Positions 1 through 8,319 of a stretch of 64,000 nt of DNA are shown in pieces. A program made the position numbers and the translations under genes. The notes beneath the pieces are model-generated. The model searched no databases and was not told where the DNA came from. It was given only the letters and a program-made list of their open reading frames with translations. Source of the DNA: Polynucleobacter corsicus (lineage in GTDB: Bacteria; Pseudomonadota; Gammaproteobacteria; Burkholderiales; Burkholderiaceae); assembly GCF_018688255.1 (NCBI RefSeq), contig NZ_CP061314.1:62001-126000 (forward strand). The letters run 5' to 3'. Position 1 is the first letter of the stretch. Every line of letters starts with the position of its first letter.

Positions 1-127
1 GCCTGTTCACATTTCTAATGTGGCTGTGGTTGACGGTAACGGCAAACCATCACGTGTTGGTATCAAACTCGTGGACGGTAAAAAGCAACGTTTCCTCAAA
101 ACCACTGGCGCAACTTTAAGCGCATAA
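1..127 (+). CDS. rplX: 50S ribosomal protein L24, C-terminal part (5' end outside window)
   Basis: The reading frame begins at base 2 and runs to TAA at 125-127, encoding the last 41 residues (PVHISNVAVVDGNGKPSRVG at its start, TTGATLSA at its end). The HISNV and GKPSRVG segments are typical of the C-terminal half of L24, a 23S rRNA-binding assembly-initiator protein. It sits 16 nt before rplE, which is its usual place in the spc operon. The upstream part is cut by the window edge. Confidence 0.9.
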   Translation, partial: PVHISNVAVVDGNGKPSRVGIKLVDGKKQRFLKTTGATLSA

Positions 128-143
128 GGGGCACGGAGAAATT

Positions 144-686
144 ATGAGCACACGTTTTCAAGAACACTATCGAGCAAAAGTTGTTGCTGATTTAATGACC
201 AAGTTTGGCTACAAGTCGATCATGGAAGTTCCACGTATCACTAAGGTAACCCTAAATATGGGCTTGGGCGATGCAGTGAACGACAAGAAAATTATCGAAA
301 ATGCAGTTGGTGATTTGACTAAAGTAGCAGGTCAAAAGCCAGTTGTAACAAAAGCCAAAAAAGCGATTGCTGGTTTTAAAATTCGTCAAGGCTACCCAAT
401 TGGTGCCATGGTGACATTGCGCGGTCAGCGCATGTATGAATTTTTAGATCGTTTCGTTACTGTTGCTTTGCCACGCGTACGTGACTTCCGCGGAATTTCC
501 GGTAAGGCATTTGACGGTCGTGGTAACTACAACATTGGCGTTAAAGAGCAAATCATTTTCCCTGAGATCGAATACGACAAAATTGATGCCCTCCGTGGTC
601 TCAACATTAGTATTACGACGACCGCTAAGACTGACGAAGAAGCAAAAGCTTTGTTAGCAGCGTTCAAATTCCCTTTCCGCAATTAA
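144..686 (+). CDS. rplE: 50S ribosomal protein L5
   Basis: 180 residues, the normal length for L5, which binds 5S rRNA and contacts the P-site tRNA in the central protuberance. Recognisable blocks are the KVTLNMGLGDA segment near residue 35, the AIAGFKIRQGYPIG segment near residue 75, and the FPFRN C-terminus. GGAG lies 8 nt before the ATG. It is followed 9 nt later by rpsN in the same operon. Nothing unusual is seen. Confidence 0.98.
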   Translation: MSTRFQEHYRAKVVADLMTKFGYKSIMEVPRITKVTLNMGLGDAVNDKKIIENAVGDLTKVAGQKPVVTKAKKAIAGFKIRQGYPIGAMVTLRGQRMYEFLDRFVTVALPRVRDFRGISGKAFDGRGNYNIGVKEQIIFPEIEYDKIDALRGLNISITTTAKTDEEAKALLAAFKFPFRN

Positions 687-695
687 GAGGCTAAC

Positions 696-1001
696 GTGGC
701 AAAACTATCCCTAATTGAGCGCGAGAATAAGCGCGCAAAAACTGTAGAGAAGTACGCTGTAAAGCGTGCAGAACTCAAAGCAATCATTGCTGATCAATCA
801 CGCAGCGATGAAGAGCGCTATGAGGCTCGCTTGAAGCTACAGGCACTTCCACGTAACGCAAGCCCGATTCGTCAAAGAAATCGTTGTTCATTAACCGGTC
901 GTCCGCGCGGTGTATTCAGTAAGTTTGGTTTAGCGCGTAGCAAAATTCGTGAAATCGCTTTCCGTGGCGAAATCCCCGGTTTAACCAAGGCCAGCTGGTA
1001 A
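696..1001 (+). CDS. rpsN: 30S ribosomal protein S14, zinc-independent long form
   Basis: 101 residues with a GTG start preceded by AAGAGG. The C-terminal half carries the S14 signature RNRCSLTGRPRGVF and ends in KASW. Only one cysteine is present and there is no CxxC pair, so this is the long zinc-free (C-) form of S14, as in most proteobacteria. S14 belongs to the head of the 30S subunit. Confidence 0.97.
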   Translation: MAKLSLIERENKRAKTVEKYAVKRAELKAIIADQSRSDEERYEARLKLQALPRNASPIRQRNRCSLTGRPRGVFSKFGLARSKIREIAFRGEIPGLTKASW

Positions 1002-1025
1002 GCGGCGAAAGAATTAGGAGAACTC

Positions 1026-1421
1026 ATGAGTATCAGCGATCCAATCGCCGACATGTTGACAAGGATCCGCAATGCGCAAGCAGTGCAGAAACCCGTAGTC
1101 TTGATGCCGTCGTCAAAAGTTAAAGTAGCTATTGCAAAAGTCCTGCAGGATGAAGGTTATATCGATAGTTTTGAAATCAAAGGTGAAGCAGCTAAGCCAG
1201 TGCTACATATTGAACTCAAATACTACGCGGGCCGTCCTGTTATTGAGCGTATTGACCGTGTTTCTACACCAAGTCTACGTATCTACAAAGGCCGTCATGA
1301 CATTCCTGAAGTAATGAATGGCTTGGGCATTGCAATTATTTCAACCCCACAAGGCGTAATGACAGACCGCAAAGCACGTGCAAACGGCGTTGGTGGCGAA
1401 GTTATTTGCTACGTCGCGTAA
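1026..1421 (+). CDS. rpsH: 30S ribosomal protein S8
   Basis: 131 residues. The N-terminal motif DPIADMLTRIRNAQ and the C-terminal GVMTDRKARANGVGGE are diagnostic of S8, which binds the central domain of 16S rRNA and in E. coli is the translational repressor of the spc operon by binding near the rplE start. The RBS is AGGAGAA. It lies between rpsN and rplF. Confidence 0.98.
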   Translation: MSISDPIADMLTRIRNAQAVQKPVVLMPSSKVKVAIAKVLQDEGYIDSFEIKGEAAKPVLHIELKYYAGRPVIERIDRVSTPSLRIYKGRHDIPEVMNGLGIAIISTPQGVMTDRKARANGVGGEVICYVA

Positions 1422-1431
1422 GGAGAGAAAT

Positions 1432-1965
1432 ATGTCCCGCGTTGGTAAATCACCTATTCCAGTCCCTAAGGGCGCTGAAATCAGCATCAACGGTGCAAAC
1501 ATTACTGTTAAGGGTCCATTGGGCACTTTGACACATAACTTGCATCCTTCTGTTGGTTTGAAACAAGAAGACGGCGTATTGACAGTTGTTTTAAATAACA
1601 ACACACCAGAAGCTGGTGCACAGTCAGGTACAGCCCGCGCTTTGGTAAACAACATGGTTGTTGGCGTAACTGCTGGCTTTGAGCGCAAGCTCAGCTTGGT
1701 AGGCGTTGGTTACCGTGCTGCTGCCCAGGGCGATTCACTGAAATTGCAGTTAGGTTTCTCACACGACATTATTTACAACCTGCCAAAGGGTGTAAAAGCT
1801 GAGACCCCAACTCAAACTGAAATCATTATCAAAGGTTCCAACAAGCAGCAAGTTGGCCAGGTTGCTGCTGAAGTTCGCGCATACCGTTCACCAGAGCCAT
1901 ACAAAGGCAAAGGCGTTCGCTACGTGGATGAGGTTGTACACCTGAAAGAAACTAAGAAGAAGTAA
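1432..1965 (+). CDS. rplF: 50S ribosomal protein L6
   Basis: 177 residues from the ATG at 1432, chosen because the protein then begins MSRVGKSPIPVP as in all L6 proteins and an AAGGAGAG site precedes it. An in-frame extension back to 1378 would overlap rpsH and lacks a ribosome site. The C-terminal PEPYKGKGVRYVDE segment is the conserved 23S rRNA-binding signature. L6 sits near the factor-binding region at the base of the L7/L12 stalk. Confidence 0.97.
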   Translation: MSRVGKSPIPVPKGAEISINGANITVKGPLGTLTHNLHPSVGLKQEDGVLTVVLNNNTPEAGAQSGTARALVNNMVVGVTAGFERKLSLVGVGYRAAAQGDSLKLQLGFSHDIIYNLPKGVKAETPTQTEIIIKGSNKQQVGQVAAEVRAYRSPEPYKGKGVRYVDEVVHLKETKKK

Positions 1966-1978
1966 GCGAGATTAGAAA

Positions 1979-2332
1979 ATGAATAAAGACGAATCCAGAC
2001 AAAGACGTGCTAGGCAGACTCGTATTCGCATTGCCGAAGCATTGGCAAATCGCTTAACAGTTATCCGTAGCAACACACATATTTCTGCACAGGTCTATAG
2101 CCCATGTGGAACCAAAGTTGTAGCAGCTGCTTCAACAATGGAAAAAGATTTGCGCCAAGCGATCAAAAACGGCGGCAACGCTGAAGCTGCAAAACAAATC
2201 GGCAAGTTAGTTGCTGAGCGTGCTGTTAAAGCAGGCATTGTTGATGTTGCTTTTGATCGTTCCGGTCATCGTTACCACGGCCGTATTAAGGCCTTAGCTG
2301 AAGCTGCGCGTGAAGCCGGCCTGAAGTTCTAA
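1979..2332 (+). CDS. rplR: 50S ribosomal protein L18
   Basis: 117 residues. The basic N-terminus (NKDESRQRRARQTRIRI) and the GHRYHGRIKALAEAAREAGL C-terminus identify L18, which carries 5S rRNA into the large subunit together with L5. The start is 13 nt after the rplF stop. Length and sequence are ordinary. Confidence 0.97.
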   Translation: MNKDESRQRRARQTRIRIAEALANRLTVIRSNTHISAQVYSPCGTKVVAAASTMEKDLRQAIKNGGNAEAAKQIGKLVAERAVKAGIVDVAFDRSGHRYHGRIKALAEAAREAGLKF

Positions 2333-2350
2333 TAGGGTTTAGGAAAAAAC

Positions 2351-2869
2351 ATGGCAAAAATGCAAACCAAGATGCAAAACGAAGAGCGTGATGATGGTCT
2401 TCGCGAGAAGATGATTGCTGTTAATCGTGTAACTAAAGTGGTTAAGGGTGGTCGTATTCTCGGCTTCGCTGCACTCACTGTAGTTGGCGATGGCGATGGT
2501 CGTATCGGCATGGGCAAAGGCAAATCAAAAGAAGTTCCAGTTGCTGTTCAAAAGGCAATGGACGAAGCGCGTCGCAAGATGATCAAAGTTTCCTTACGTA
2601 AAGGTACTTTGCAACATACTGTGATCGGTAAGCATGGCGCGTCACGCGTGATGATTTCTCCAGCTAAAGATGGTACTGGCGTTATCGCTGGTGGCCCAAT
2701 GCGTGCAATTTTCGATGTAATGGGCGTAACTAACGTTGTTGCTAAGTCACTTGGCTCAACCAACCCTTACAACATGGTTCGTGCAACGATTGATGGCTTG
2801 AGCAAGATGAGCACTCCTTCTGAAATTGCTGCTAAGCGCGGCAAATCAGTTGAAGAGATTCTCGGCTAA
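2351..2869 (+). CDS. rpsE: 30S ribosomal protein S5
   Basis: 172 residues. The double-stranded-RNA-binding-like N-terminal domain (DGLREKMIAVNRVTKVVKGG) and the C-terminal S5 domain (GPMRAIFDVMGVTNVVAKSLG) are both complete. S5 affects translational fidelity and helicase activity at the mRNA entry channel. GTTTAGGAAAAAAC precedes the ATG. It lies between rplR and rpmD in the canonical order. Confidence 0.98.
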   Translation: MAKMQTKMQNEERDDGLREKMIAVNRVTKVVKGGRILGFAALTVVGDGDGRIGMGKGKSKEVPVAVQKAMDEARRKMIKVSLRKGTLQHTVIGKHGASRVMISPAKDGTGVIAGGPMRAIFDVMGVTNVVAKSLGSTNPYNMVRATIDGLSKMSTPSEIAAKRGKSVEEILG

Positions 2870-2893
2870 GACCAAAAGATTAGGAATCTATAA

Positions 2894-3082
2894 ATGACAA
2901 CAACTAACTCTAAAGTCAAACTGCAATTAGTACGCAGTTTGATCGGCACACGCGAAAGCCACCGTGCAACTGTTCGCGGCTTAGGCCTGCGTCGCATCAA
3001 TTCTGTTTCAGAATTGGAAGACACGCCAGCTGTTCGCGGAATGATTAATAAAGTTTCTTATCTAGTTAAAGTCGTTGGCTAA
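2894..3082 (+). CDS. rpmD: 50S ribosomal protein L30
   Basis: 62 residues, the usual length. The block LVRSLIGTRESHRATVRGLG followed by LRRINSVSELEDTPAVRGMI is the L30 signature. TTAGGAATCTATAA precedes the ATG. Bacterial L30 is a small single-domain protein of the large subunit. It is the third-last gene of the spc operon before secY. Confidence 0.97.
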   Translation: MTTTNSKVKLQLVRSLIGTRESHRATVRGLGLRRINSVSELEDTPAVRGMINKVSYLVKVVG

Positions 3083-3109
3083 TAACTAGCAAGTAAATAG
3101 GCGAAGAAT

Positions 3110-3550
3110 ATGCAACTCAATACACTCAAACCCGCACCGGGCTCCAATAAAAATCGTCGTCGCGTAGGTCGCGGTATCGGTTCTGGTCTTGGAAAAACAG
3201 CTGGTCGTGGTCACAAAGGACAGAAGTCACGTTCAGGCGGATTCCATAAAGTGGGATTCGAAGGCGGACAGATGCCGATGTATCGTCGTTTGCCAAAACG
3301 TGGTTTCGTGTCCTTGACACGTCGTCATGTTGGCCAAATTACTTTGAACGACTTAGCAAAAATCAATCTACCAGAAGTGGATTTGTTGGTTTTGAGAGCT
3401 CACGGTTTTGCTGGTGAGCAGATTAATTCAGTAAAAGTGATTAAGACTGGTGAACTGTCTATTGCAGTAACCCTCAAGGGTATTACAGCTACTGCAGGCG
3501 CAAAAGCAGCTATTGAAGCGGCTGGCGGCAAATTGGTTGACTTGGTTTAA
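3110..3550 (+). CDS. rplO: 50S ribosomal protein L15
   Basis: 146 residues. The glycine- and arginine-rich N-terminal extension (RRRVGRGIGSGLGKTAGRGH) that threads into 23S rRNA and the GFEGGQMPMYRRLPKRGF block identify L15. It immediately precedes secY (17 nt), the arrangement known from E. coli. Confidence 0.98.
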   Translation: MQLNTLKPAPGSNKNRRRVGRGIGSGLGKTAGRGHKGQKSRSGGFHKVGFEGGQMPMYRRLPKRGFVSLTRRHVGQITLNDLAKINLPEVDLLVLRAHGFAGEQINSVKVIKTGELSIAVTLKGITATAGAKAAIEAAGGKLVDLV

Positions 3551-3567
3551 TTCCTTTTTAGTAAATA

Positions 3568-4905
3568 ATGGCACTCTCACCTAACAACGCAGCAAGTCTT
3601 GCTCAATCAGGAAACAAGTTTGGCGAATTACGCCAACGCTTGGTATTCCTGGTTTTAGCATTGCTAGTGTTCCGTTTGGGTGCGCATATTCCAGTGCCAG
3701 GCATTGATCCAGACCAATTGGCACAATTGTTTGCAGGGCAAAAGGATGGCATTTTGGGTATGTTCAACCTGTTCTCAGGTGGTGCACTATCGCGCTTCAC
3801 AGTTTTTGCCTTGGGAATCATGCCCTACATCTCTGCTTCAATCATTATGCAGTTGATGACGATTGTTATTCCTACTTTAGAGTCTTTGAAAAAGGAAGGT
3901 CAAGCAGGGCAGCGTAAGATTACTCAGTACACCCGCTATGGCACTGTGTTTTTGGCAACATTCCAGGCTTTAGGTATTTCAGTTGCGTTGCAAGCCCAAC
4001 CAGGTTTGGTTATTAACCCTGGCCTGATCTTTGAACTCAACACAGTAGTGACTTTAGTTACTGGCACGATGTTCCTCATGTGGCTTGGTGAGCAGATTAC
4101 TGAGCGTGGTCTCGGTAACGGTATCTCCATCATTATTTTCGGCGGCATTGTTTCTGGCCTGCCAACTGCAATCGGTAGCTTGCTTGAATTAGTTCGCACC
4201 GGTTCAATGAATATCCTCTCCGCATTGCTGATCGTGGTGATCTGTATTGCAGTGACTTATTTTGTGGTGTTTGTAGAGCGTGGTCAGCGCCGTATTTTGG
4301 TGAACTACGCCAAGCGTCAGGTCGGCAACAAGGTATATGGCGGCCAGTCTTCATACTTTCCATTGAAGTTAAACATGGCCGGTGTTATTCCTCCAATTTT
4401 TGCTTCGTCTATTATTTTGTTCCCTGCAACTATCGCTGGTTGGTTTACATCAGGCGAGCCAACTAATATGTTTAGCAAAGTCATTAAGGACTTGGCTGCA
4501 ACATTGGCTCCAGGTCAACCTGTTTACACAATCTTGTATGCTGCAGCGATTATTTTCTTTTGTTTTTTCTACACAGCTCTGGTTTTTAATAGCCGTGAGA
4601 CTGCCGATAACTTGAAGAAGAGTGGTGCTTTTGTTCCAGGTATTCGTCCTGGTGATCAGACTGGTCGCTACATCGACAAAATCTTGGTTCGTTTGACGTT
4701 GGCTGGTGCAATTTATATGGTTTTGGTTTGCTTGTTACCAGAATTTTTAGTGTTGAAGTACAACGTGCCATTTTATTTTGGTGGTACTTCATTGTTGATT
4801 ATTGTCGTTGTTGCAATGGATTTCATGGCTCAAGTTCAGTCATTTGTAATGCAACAACAGTATGGTTCTTTAATGAAAAAAGCTAACTTTAAGATGGGCG
4901 CTTAA
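3568..4905 (+). CDS. secY: Protein translocase subunit SecY
   Basis: 445 residues with about ten hydrophobic transmembrane segments, forming the channel of the SecYEG translocon in the inner membrane. Typical blocks are FRLGAHIPVPGID (first helix and plug region), MLFNLFSGGAL-like GMFNLFSGGALSRF, GIMPYISASIIMQL, and the cytoplasmic loop with RRILVNYAKRQVG. It is cotranscribed with the ribosomal proteins and followed 4 nt later by infA. Confidence 0.98.
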   Translation: MALSPNNAASLAQSGNKFGELRQRLVFLVLALLVFRLGAHIPVPGIDPDQLAQLFAGQKDGILGMFNLFSGGALSRFTVFALGIMPYISASIIMQLMTIVIPTLESLKKEGQAGQRKITQYTRYGTVFLATFQALGISVALQAQPGLVINPGLIFELNTVVTLVTGTMFLMWLGEQITERGLGNGISIIIFGGIVSGLPTAIGSLLELVRTGSMNILSALLIVVICIAVTYFVVFVERGQRRILVNYAKRQVGNKVYGGQSSYFPLKLNMAGVIPPIFASSIILFPATIAGWFTSGEPTNMFSKVIKDLAATLAPGQPVYTILYAAAIIFFCFFYTALVFNSRETADNLKKSGAFVPGIRPGDQTGRYIDKILVRLTLAGAIYMVLVCLLPEFLVLKYNVPFYFGGTSLLIIVVVAMDFMAQVQSFVMQQQYGSLMKKANFKMGA

Positions 4906-4909
4906 CTGA

Positions 4910-5128
4910 ATGTCTAAAGACGATGTAATTCAGATGGCGGGAGAAATTATTGAGAATTTGCCGAACGCAATGTTTCGCGTGAAGCTAGAGAACGGACATG
5001 TGGTTCTAGGGCATATTTCTGGAAAGATGAGGATGCATTACATCCGCATCCTGCCAGGAGATAAGGTGACGGTGGAGATGACTCCTTACGACCTGACGCG
5101 CGCAAGAATCATTTTCCGGGCGAAGTAA
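4910..5128 (+). CDS. infA: Translation initiation factor IF-1
   Basis: 72 residues forming a single OB-fold S1-like domain (VIQMAGEIIENLPNAMFRVK, then GKMRMHYIRILPGDKV). IF-1 occupies the A site of the 30S subunit during initiation. Its place between secY and rpmJ is usual for betaproteobacteria but not for E. coli, where infA lies elsewhere. The 4-nt gap after secY suggests translational coupling. Confidence 0.97.
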   Translation: MSKDDVIQMAGEIIENLPNAMFRVKLENGHVVLGHISGKMRMHYIRILPGDKVTVEMTPYDLTRARIIFRAK

Positions 5129-5163
5129 AGATTAAGTAGTACATATTTTTTTAGAGGTGAGTT

Positions 5164-5280
5164 ATGAAAGTTTTAGCATCCGTTAAGTGTATTTGCAGAA
5201 ATTGCAAGATCATTAAGCGCAAACGCGTTGTTCGCGTGATCTGTTCTTCAGACGCACGTCATAAGCAGCGTCAAGGCTGA
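5164..5280 (+). CDS. rpmJ: 50S ribosomal protein L36, zinc-binding form
   Basis: A 38-residue gene from ATG 5164 to TGA 5278-5280, preceded by AGAGGTGAGTT. The translation begins MKVLASVKCICRNCKIIKRK and ends RHKQRQG. The C11-x2-C14 pair, C27 and a histidine near residue 33 make this the zinc-ribbon (C+) form of L36. It sits between infA and rpsM as expected. Confidence 0.96.
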   Translation: MKVLASVKCICRNCKIIKRKRVVRVICSSDARHKQRQG

Positions 5281-5304
5281 TCTGGTTAATTAAGAGGAAA
5301 TCTC

Positions 5305-5670
5305 ATGGCACGTATCGCTGGGGTAAACATCCCAAATCATCAACATACTGTTATCGGTTTAACAGCAATTTTTGGCATTGGCACAACTCGTGCTCGCAAA
5401 ATTTGTGAAACCACAGGTGTTGCTATCGACAAAAAAGTTAAAGATCTTACTGACGGTGACTTGGAAAAGTTGCGTGATGAAGTAGGTAAATTTATTACTG
5501 AAGGTGACCTTCGTCGTGAAGTAACGATGAACATCAAGCGTTTGATGGACTTGGGCTGCTACCGCGGCGTACGTCATCGCAAAGGCTTGCCTGTACGTGG
5601 TCAACGTACTAAGACGAACGCGCGTACCCGCAAGGGCCCACGTAAGTCTGGCGTGCAACTCAAGAAATAA
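5305..5670 (+). CDS. rpsM: 30S ribosomal protein S13
   Basis: 121 residues. The N-terminal MARIAGVNIPNHQ and the basic C-terminus RGQRTKTNARTRKGPRK are diagnostic of S13, which forms intersubunit bridges and touches the P-site tRNA. An AAGAGGAAA ribosome site lies upstream. It is the first gene of the alpha (rpsM-rpsK-rpsD-rpoA-rplQ) cluster. Confidence 0.98.
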   Translation: MARIAGVNIPNHQHTVIGLTAIFGIGTTRARKICETTGVAIDKKVKDLTDGDLEKLRDEVGKFITEGDLRREVTMNIKRLMDLGCYRGVRHRKGLPVRGQRTKTNARTRKGPRKSGVQLKK

Positions 5671-5688
5671 TCAAGAAAGTTTATTGAC

Positions 5689-6096
5689 ATGGCAAAACAA
5701 CAATCCGCTTCTGCAGCTTCACAGCGTGCACGCAAGAAGGTTAAAAAGAACGTTGCTGACGGTATTGCACACGTTCACGCTTCTTTTAACAACACCATTA
5801 TTACGATCACTGATCGCCAAGGTAATGCGCTTTCATGGGCAACATCTGGTGGCCAGGGCTTCAAGGGCTCACGTAAATCAACACCTTTTGCTGCTCAGGT
5901 AGCGGCAGAAGTAGCAGGTAAAGCTGCCGTTGAGTGCGGAATCAAGAACTTAGAAGTTCAGATCAAGGGTCCAGGCCCAGGTCGTGAATCAGCAGTTCGT
6001 GCATTGAATTCTTTGGGCATCAAAATCACAGAAATTCAAGACGTAACTCCAGTTCCACACAATGGTTGCCGTCCTCCTAAGCGTCGTCGTATCTAA
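5689..6096 (+). CDS. rpsK: 30S ribosomal protein S11
   Basis: 135 residues with the S11 signatures HVHASFNNTIITITDRQGN and the C-terminal DVTPVPHNGCRPPKRRRI. S11 lies on the 30S platform near the mRNA exit and anti-Shine-Dalgarno region. It is followed by an unusually long 118-nt spacer before rpsD. Confidence 0.98.
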   Translation: MAKQQSASAASQRARKKVKKNVADGIAHVHASFNNTIITITDRQGNALSWATSGGQGFKGSRKSTPFAAQVAAEVAGKAAVECGIKNLEVQIKGPGPGRESAVRALNSLGIKITEIQDVTPVPHNGCRPPKRRRI

Positions 6097-6214
6097 GCTT
6101 GGATGTTGGCAGTACAACAGTTTTAGTAGTTTTTTATTAAAGCCCACTGTTCATCTGAATTAAAGGGTGAACTCACCGTCAGTCGTAAGGCTGCGGCAAA
6201 GAAAGGAAAGCATC
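6097..6214 (+). promoter_or_regulatory. rpsK-rpsD spacer with competing inverted repeats
   Basis: This is the longest gap in the ribosomal cluster (118 nt; the others are 4 to 35 nt). It holds three short inverted repeats that overlap and so cannot all form: AACAGT 6116-6121 with ACTGTT 6146-6151, GTTCA 6149-6153 with TGAAC 6168-6172, and GGTGA 6166-6170 with TCACC 6173-6177. In E. coli, S4 represses the alpha operon through a leader pseudoknot at a different position. A regulatory role for this spacer is inference. Confidence 0.35.
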
Positions 6215-6838
6215 GTGGCACGTTACTTAGGGCCTAAGGCCAAATTAGCACGTCGGGAAGGTACCGACTTATTTTTAAAGAGCGCTCGTCGCGCCCTGTC
6301 AGACAAGTGCAAGTTAGATACTAAGCCTGGTCAACATGGCCGCACATCTGGCTCAAGAACATCTGATTACGGTAATCAATTGCGTGAAAAGCAAAAGGTT
6401 AAGCGTATGTACGGAATTTTAGAGCGTCAGTTCCGTCGTTATTTCGCTGAAGCTGAGCGTCGTAAGGGCAATACTGGTTCAACATTGCTTCAGTTGTTGG
6501 AGTCACGTCTTGATAACGTTGTGTATCGTATGGGCTTTGGTTCTACTCGTGCTGAAGCGCGTCAATTGGTTTCCCACTGTGCAATTTTGCTCAATGGTAG
6601 CCCAGTAAATATTCCATCTATTCAGGTCAAGCCTGGTGATGTAGTTGCGATTCGTGAAAAAGCGAAAAAGCAAACACGTATTACAGAGTCACTCAATTTG
6701 GTTCAGCAGATGGCAGCAGTTGGCTGGGTATCAGTCGATGCAGCAAAGCTGGAGGGAACATTTAAGCAGGTGCCTGACCGTGAAGACATTAGCGGCGAAA
6801 TTAATGAAAGTTTGATCGTCGAATTGTATTCACGCTAA
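6215..6838 (+). CDS. rpsD: 30S ribosomal protein S4
   Basis: 207 residues from the GTG at 6215, preceded by AAAGGAAAGCATC. The start is fixed by the family N-terminus ARYLGPKAKLARREGTDLF. A frame open further upstream to 6167 adds 16 residues without family similarity. The S4 RNA-binding domain (LESRLDNVVYRMGFGSTRAE) lies in the middle. S4 is a primary 16S rRNA binder and in E. coli the autogenous repressor of this operon. Confidence 0.96.
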   Translation: MARYLGPKAKLARREGTDLFLKSARRALSDKCKLDTKPGQHGRTSGSRTSDYGNQLREKQKVKRMYGILERQFRRYFAEAERRKGNTGSTLLQLLESRLDNVVYRMGFGSTRAEARQLVSHCAILLNGSPVNIPSIQVKPGDVVAIREKAKKQTRITESLNLVQQMAAVGWVSVDAAKLEGTFKQVPDREDISGEINESLIVELYSR

Positions 6839-6861
6839 TTAGGCATTCTCAAGGAAAAAAT

Positions 6862-7842
6862 ATGCAAACAAATTTGCTCAAGCCAAAAATTATTTCTGTT
6901 GAAGCGCTTACTGCCAACCAAGCTAAGGTTGTTATGGAGCCGTTCGAGCGTGGCTATGGCCACACACTCGGAAATGCATTGCGCCGTGTTTTGTTATCTT
7001 CCATGGTTGGCTATGCACCAACTGAAGTAGCAATTGCTGGTGTTGTTCATGAATACTCCACATTAGATGGCGTTCAGGAGGATGTAGTTAACCTTTTGTT
7101 GAACCTCAAAGGTATCGTATTTAAGTTGCAGTCACGTGATGAAGTTACTATCAATTTGCGTAAAGAAGGTCCAGGCGTAGTTACAGCAAAAGATATCGAC
7201 TTACCACATGATGTAGAAATCATTAATCCTGATCACGTTATCGCTCACTTGTCAGCTGGTGGCAAGTTGGATATGCAGATCAAGGTTGAAAAAGGCCGTG
7301 GCTATGTACCAGGCAATATGCGCCAATACCACGACGAAACTACCAAGATTATTGGCCGTATCGTGTTGGATGCTTCATTTAGCCCGGTAAGCCGTGTTAG
7401 CTATGCTGTTGAATCTGCTCGTGTTGAGCAACGTACCGACCTCGATCGTCTCGTAATGACAATCGAAACAAACGGTGTGTTGTCTCCTGAAGAAGCAATT
7501 CGTCAAGCTGCTACCATTTTGGTTGATCAGTTAGTTGTATTCGCAGCCCTCGAAAGCAGCGAAGTTTCTGGTGATCTCGCGCCAAGCCGCTCTTCAATGG
7601 TTGATCCAATGTTGATGCGTCCGGTTGATGATCTCGAACTCACAGTGCGCTCTGCAAACTGCTTGAAAGCTGAGAACATTTACTACATCGGTGACTTGAT
7701 TCAACGTACAGAGAATGAATTGTTGAAGACGCCTAATTTAGGTCGTAAGTCTTTGAACGAAATCAAAGATGTATTGGCGGCTCGTGGCTTAAGTCTTGGC
7801 ATGAAACTCGAAAGCTGGCCTCCAGCTAACCTCGAGAAATAA
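6862..7842 (+). CDS. rpoA: DNA-directed RNA polymerase subunit alpha
   Basis: 326 residues. The N-terminal dimerisation domain (about residues 1-230) contains the conserved FERGYGHTLGNALRRVLLSS block. The C-terminal domain (about 245-326) has the RSANCLKAENIYYIGDL and LGRKSLNEIKDVLAARGLSL segments that contact UP elements and activators. It lies between rpsD and rplQ, so the polymerase subunit is co-expressed with ribosomal proteins. Confidence 0.98.
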   Translation: MQTNLLKPKIISVEALTANQAKVVMEPFERGYGHTLGNALRRVLLSSMVGYAPTEVAIAGVVHEYSTLDGVQEDVVNLLLNLKGIVFKLQSRDEVTINLRKEGPGVVTAKDIDLPHDVEIINPDHVIAHLSAGGKLDMQIKVEKGRGYVPGNMRQYHDETTKIIGRIVLDASFSPVSRVSYAVESARVEQRTDLDRLVMTIETNGVLSPEEAIRQAATILVDQLVVFAALESSEVSGDLAPSRSSMVDPMLMRPVDDLELTVRSANCLKAENIYYIGDLIQRTENELLKTPNLGRKSLNEIKDVLAARGLSLGMKLESWPPANLEK

Positions 7843-7858
7843 TTAGAAAGGAAGCATC

Positions 7859-8251
7859 ATGCGTCACGGAAACGGCTTACGCAAACTAAACAGAACATCA
7901 TCACATCGCTTGGCGATGCTGCGCAACATGTCCAATTCTCTTTTGGAGCACGAAGTGATTAAAACCACTTTGCCAAAAGCAAAAGAATTGCGCATGGTTG
8001 TTGAGCCTTTGATTACCTTGGGTAAAAAGGATAACTTAGCAAACCGTCGCTTAGCATTCAATCGCACACGCGACCGCGATATCGTGACCAAACTCTTCAC
8101 AGAGCTTGGCCCACGTTACGCAACTCGTCCAGGTGGCTATCTTCGAATTTTGAAGTTTGGCTTCCGTCATGGTGATAATGCACCAATGGCTTTGGTTGAG
8201 TTGGTAGATCGTCCGGAAGTTGAAGAAACAGCAGTAGCTGAAGAGGCTTAA
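7859..8251 (+). CDS. rplQ: 50S ribosomal protein L17
   Basis: 130 residues with the L17 N-terminus MRHGNGLRKLNRTSSHRLAM and the RPGGYLRILKFGFRHGDNAP block near residue 90. The acidic tail (EVEETAVAEEA) is typical of the betaproteobacterial form. It is the last gene of the ribosomal operon. A strong intrinsic terminator begins 17 nt after the stop. Confidence 0.98.
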   Translation: MRHGNGLRKLNRTSSHRLAMLRNMSNSLLEHEVIKTTLPKAKELRMVVEPLITLGKKDNLANRRLAFNRTRDRDIVTKLFTELGPRYATRPGGYLRILKFGFRHGDNAPMALVELVDRPEVEETAVAEEA

Positions 8252-8267
8252 GTCCTTTAGCAAGATT

Positions 8268-8295
8268 AAAAGCCAGGCTTCGGTCTGGCTTTTTT
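8268..8295 (+). terminator. Rho-independent terminator of the ribosomal operon
   Basis: The stem AGCCAGGC (8271-8278) pairs with GTCTGGCT (8283-8290) across a TTCG loop closed by C-G, the very stable UUCG tetraloop. It is followed by T5 and preceded by A3. It ends the rplX-rplQ transcript. Confidence 0.93.
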
Positions 8296-8307
8296 CATTT
8301 ATACAGT

Positions 8308-8313
8308 TATAAA
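8308..8313 (+). promoter_or_regulatory. Candidate -10 box of cutA (possible leaderless start)
   Basis: TATAAA lies 6 nt before the cutA ATG at 8320, and no Shine-Dalgarno sequence precedes that ATG. A transcript starting about 7 nt downstream would begin at or next to the start codon. No convincing -35 box is seen, and the preceding terminator overlaps where it would lie. Confidence 0.35.
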
Positions 8314-8319
8314 TACCTC

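Noticed and set aside
1378..1431. Upstream extension of rplF
   Set aside because: It overlaps the end of rpsH and lies before the conserved L6 N-terminus with its own ribosome site.
6167..6214. GTG-initiated 16-residue N-terminal extension of S4
   Set aside because: The added residues have no family counterpart, and a good AAAGGAAAG site precedes the GTG at 6215.
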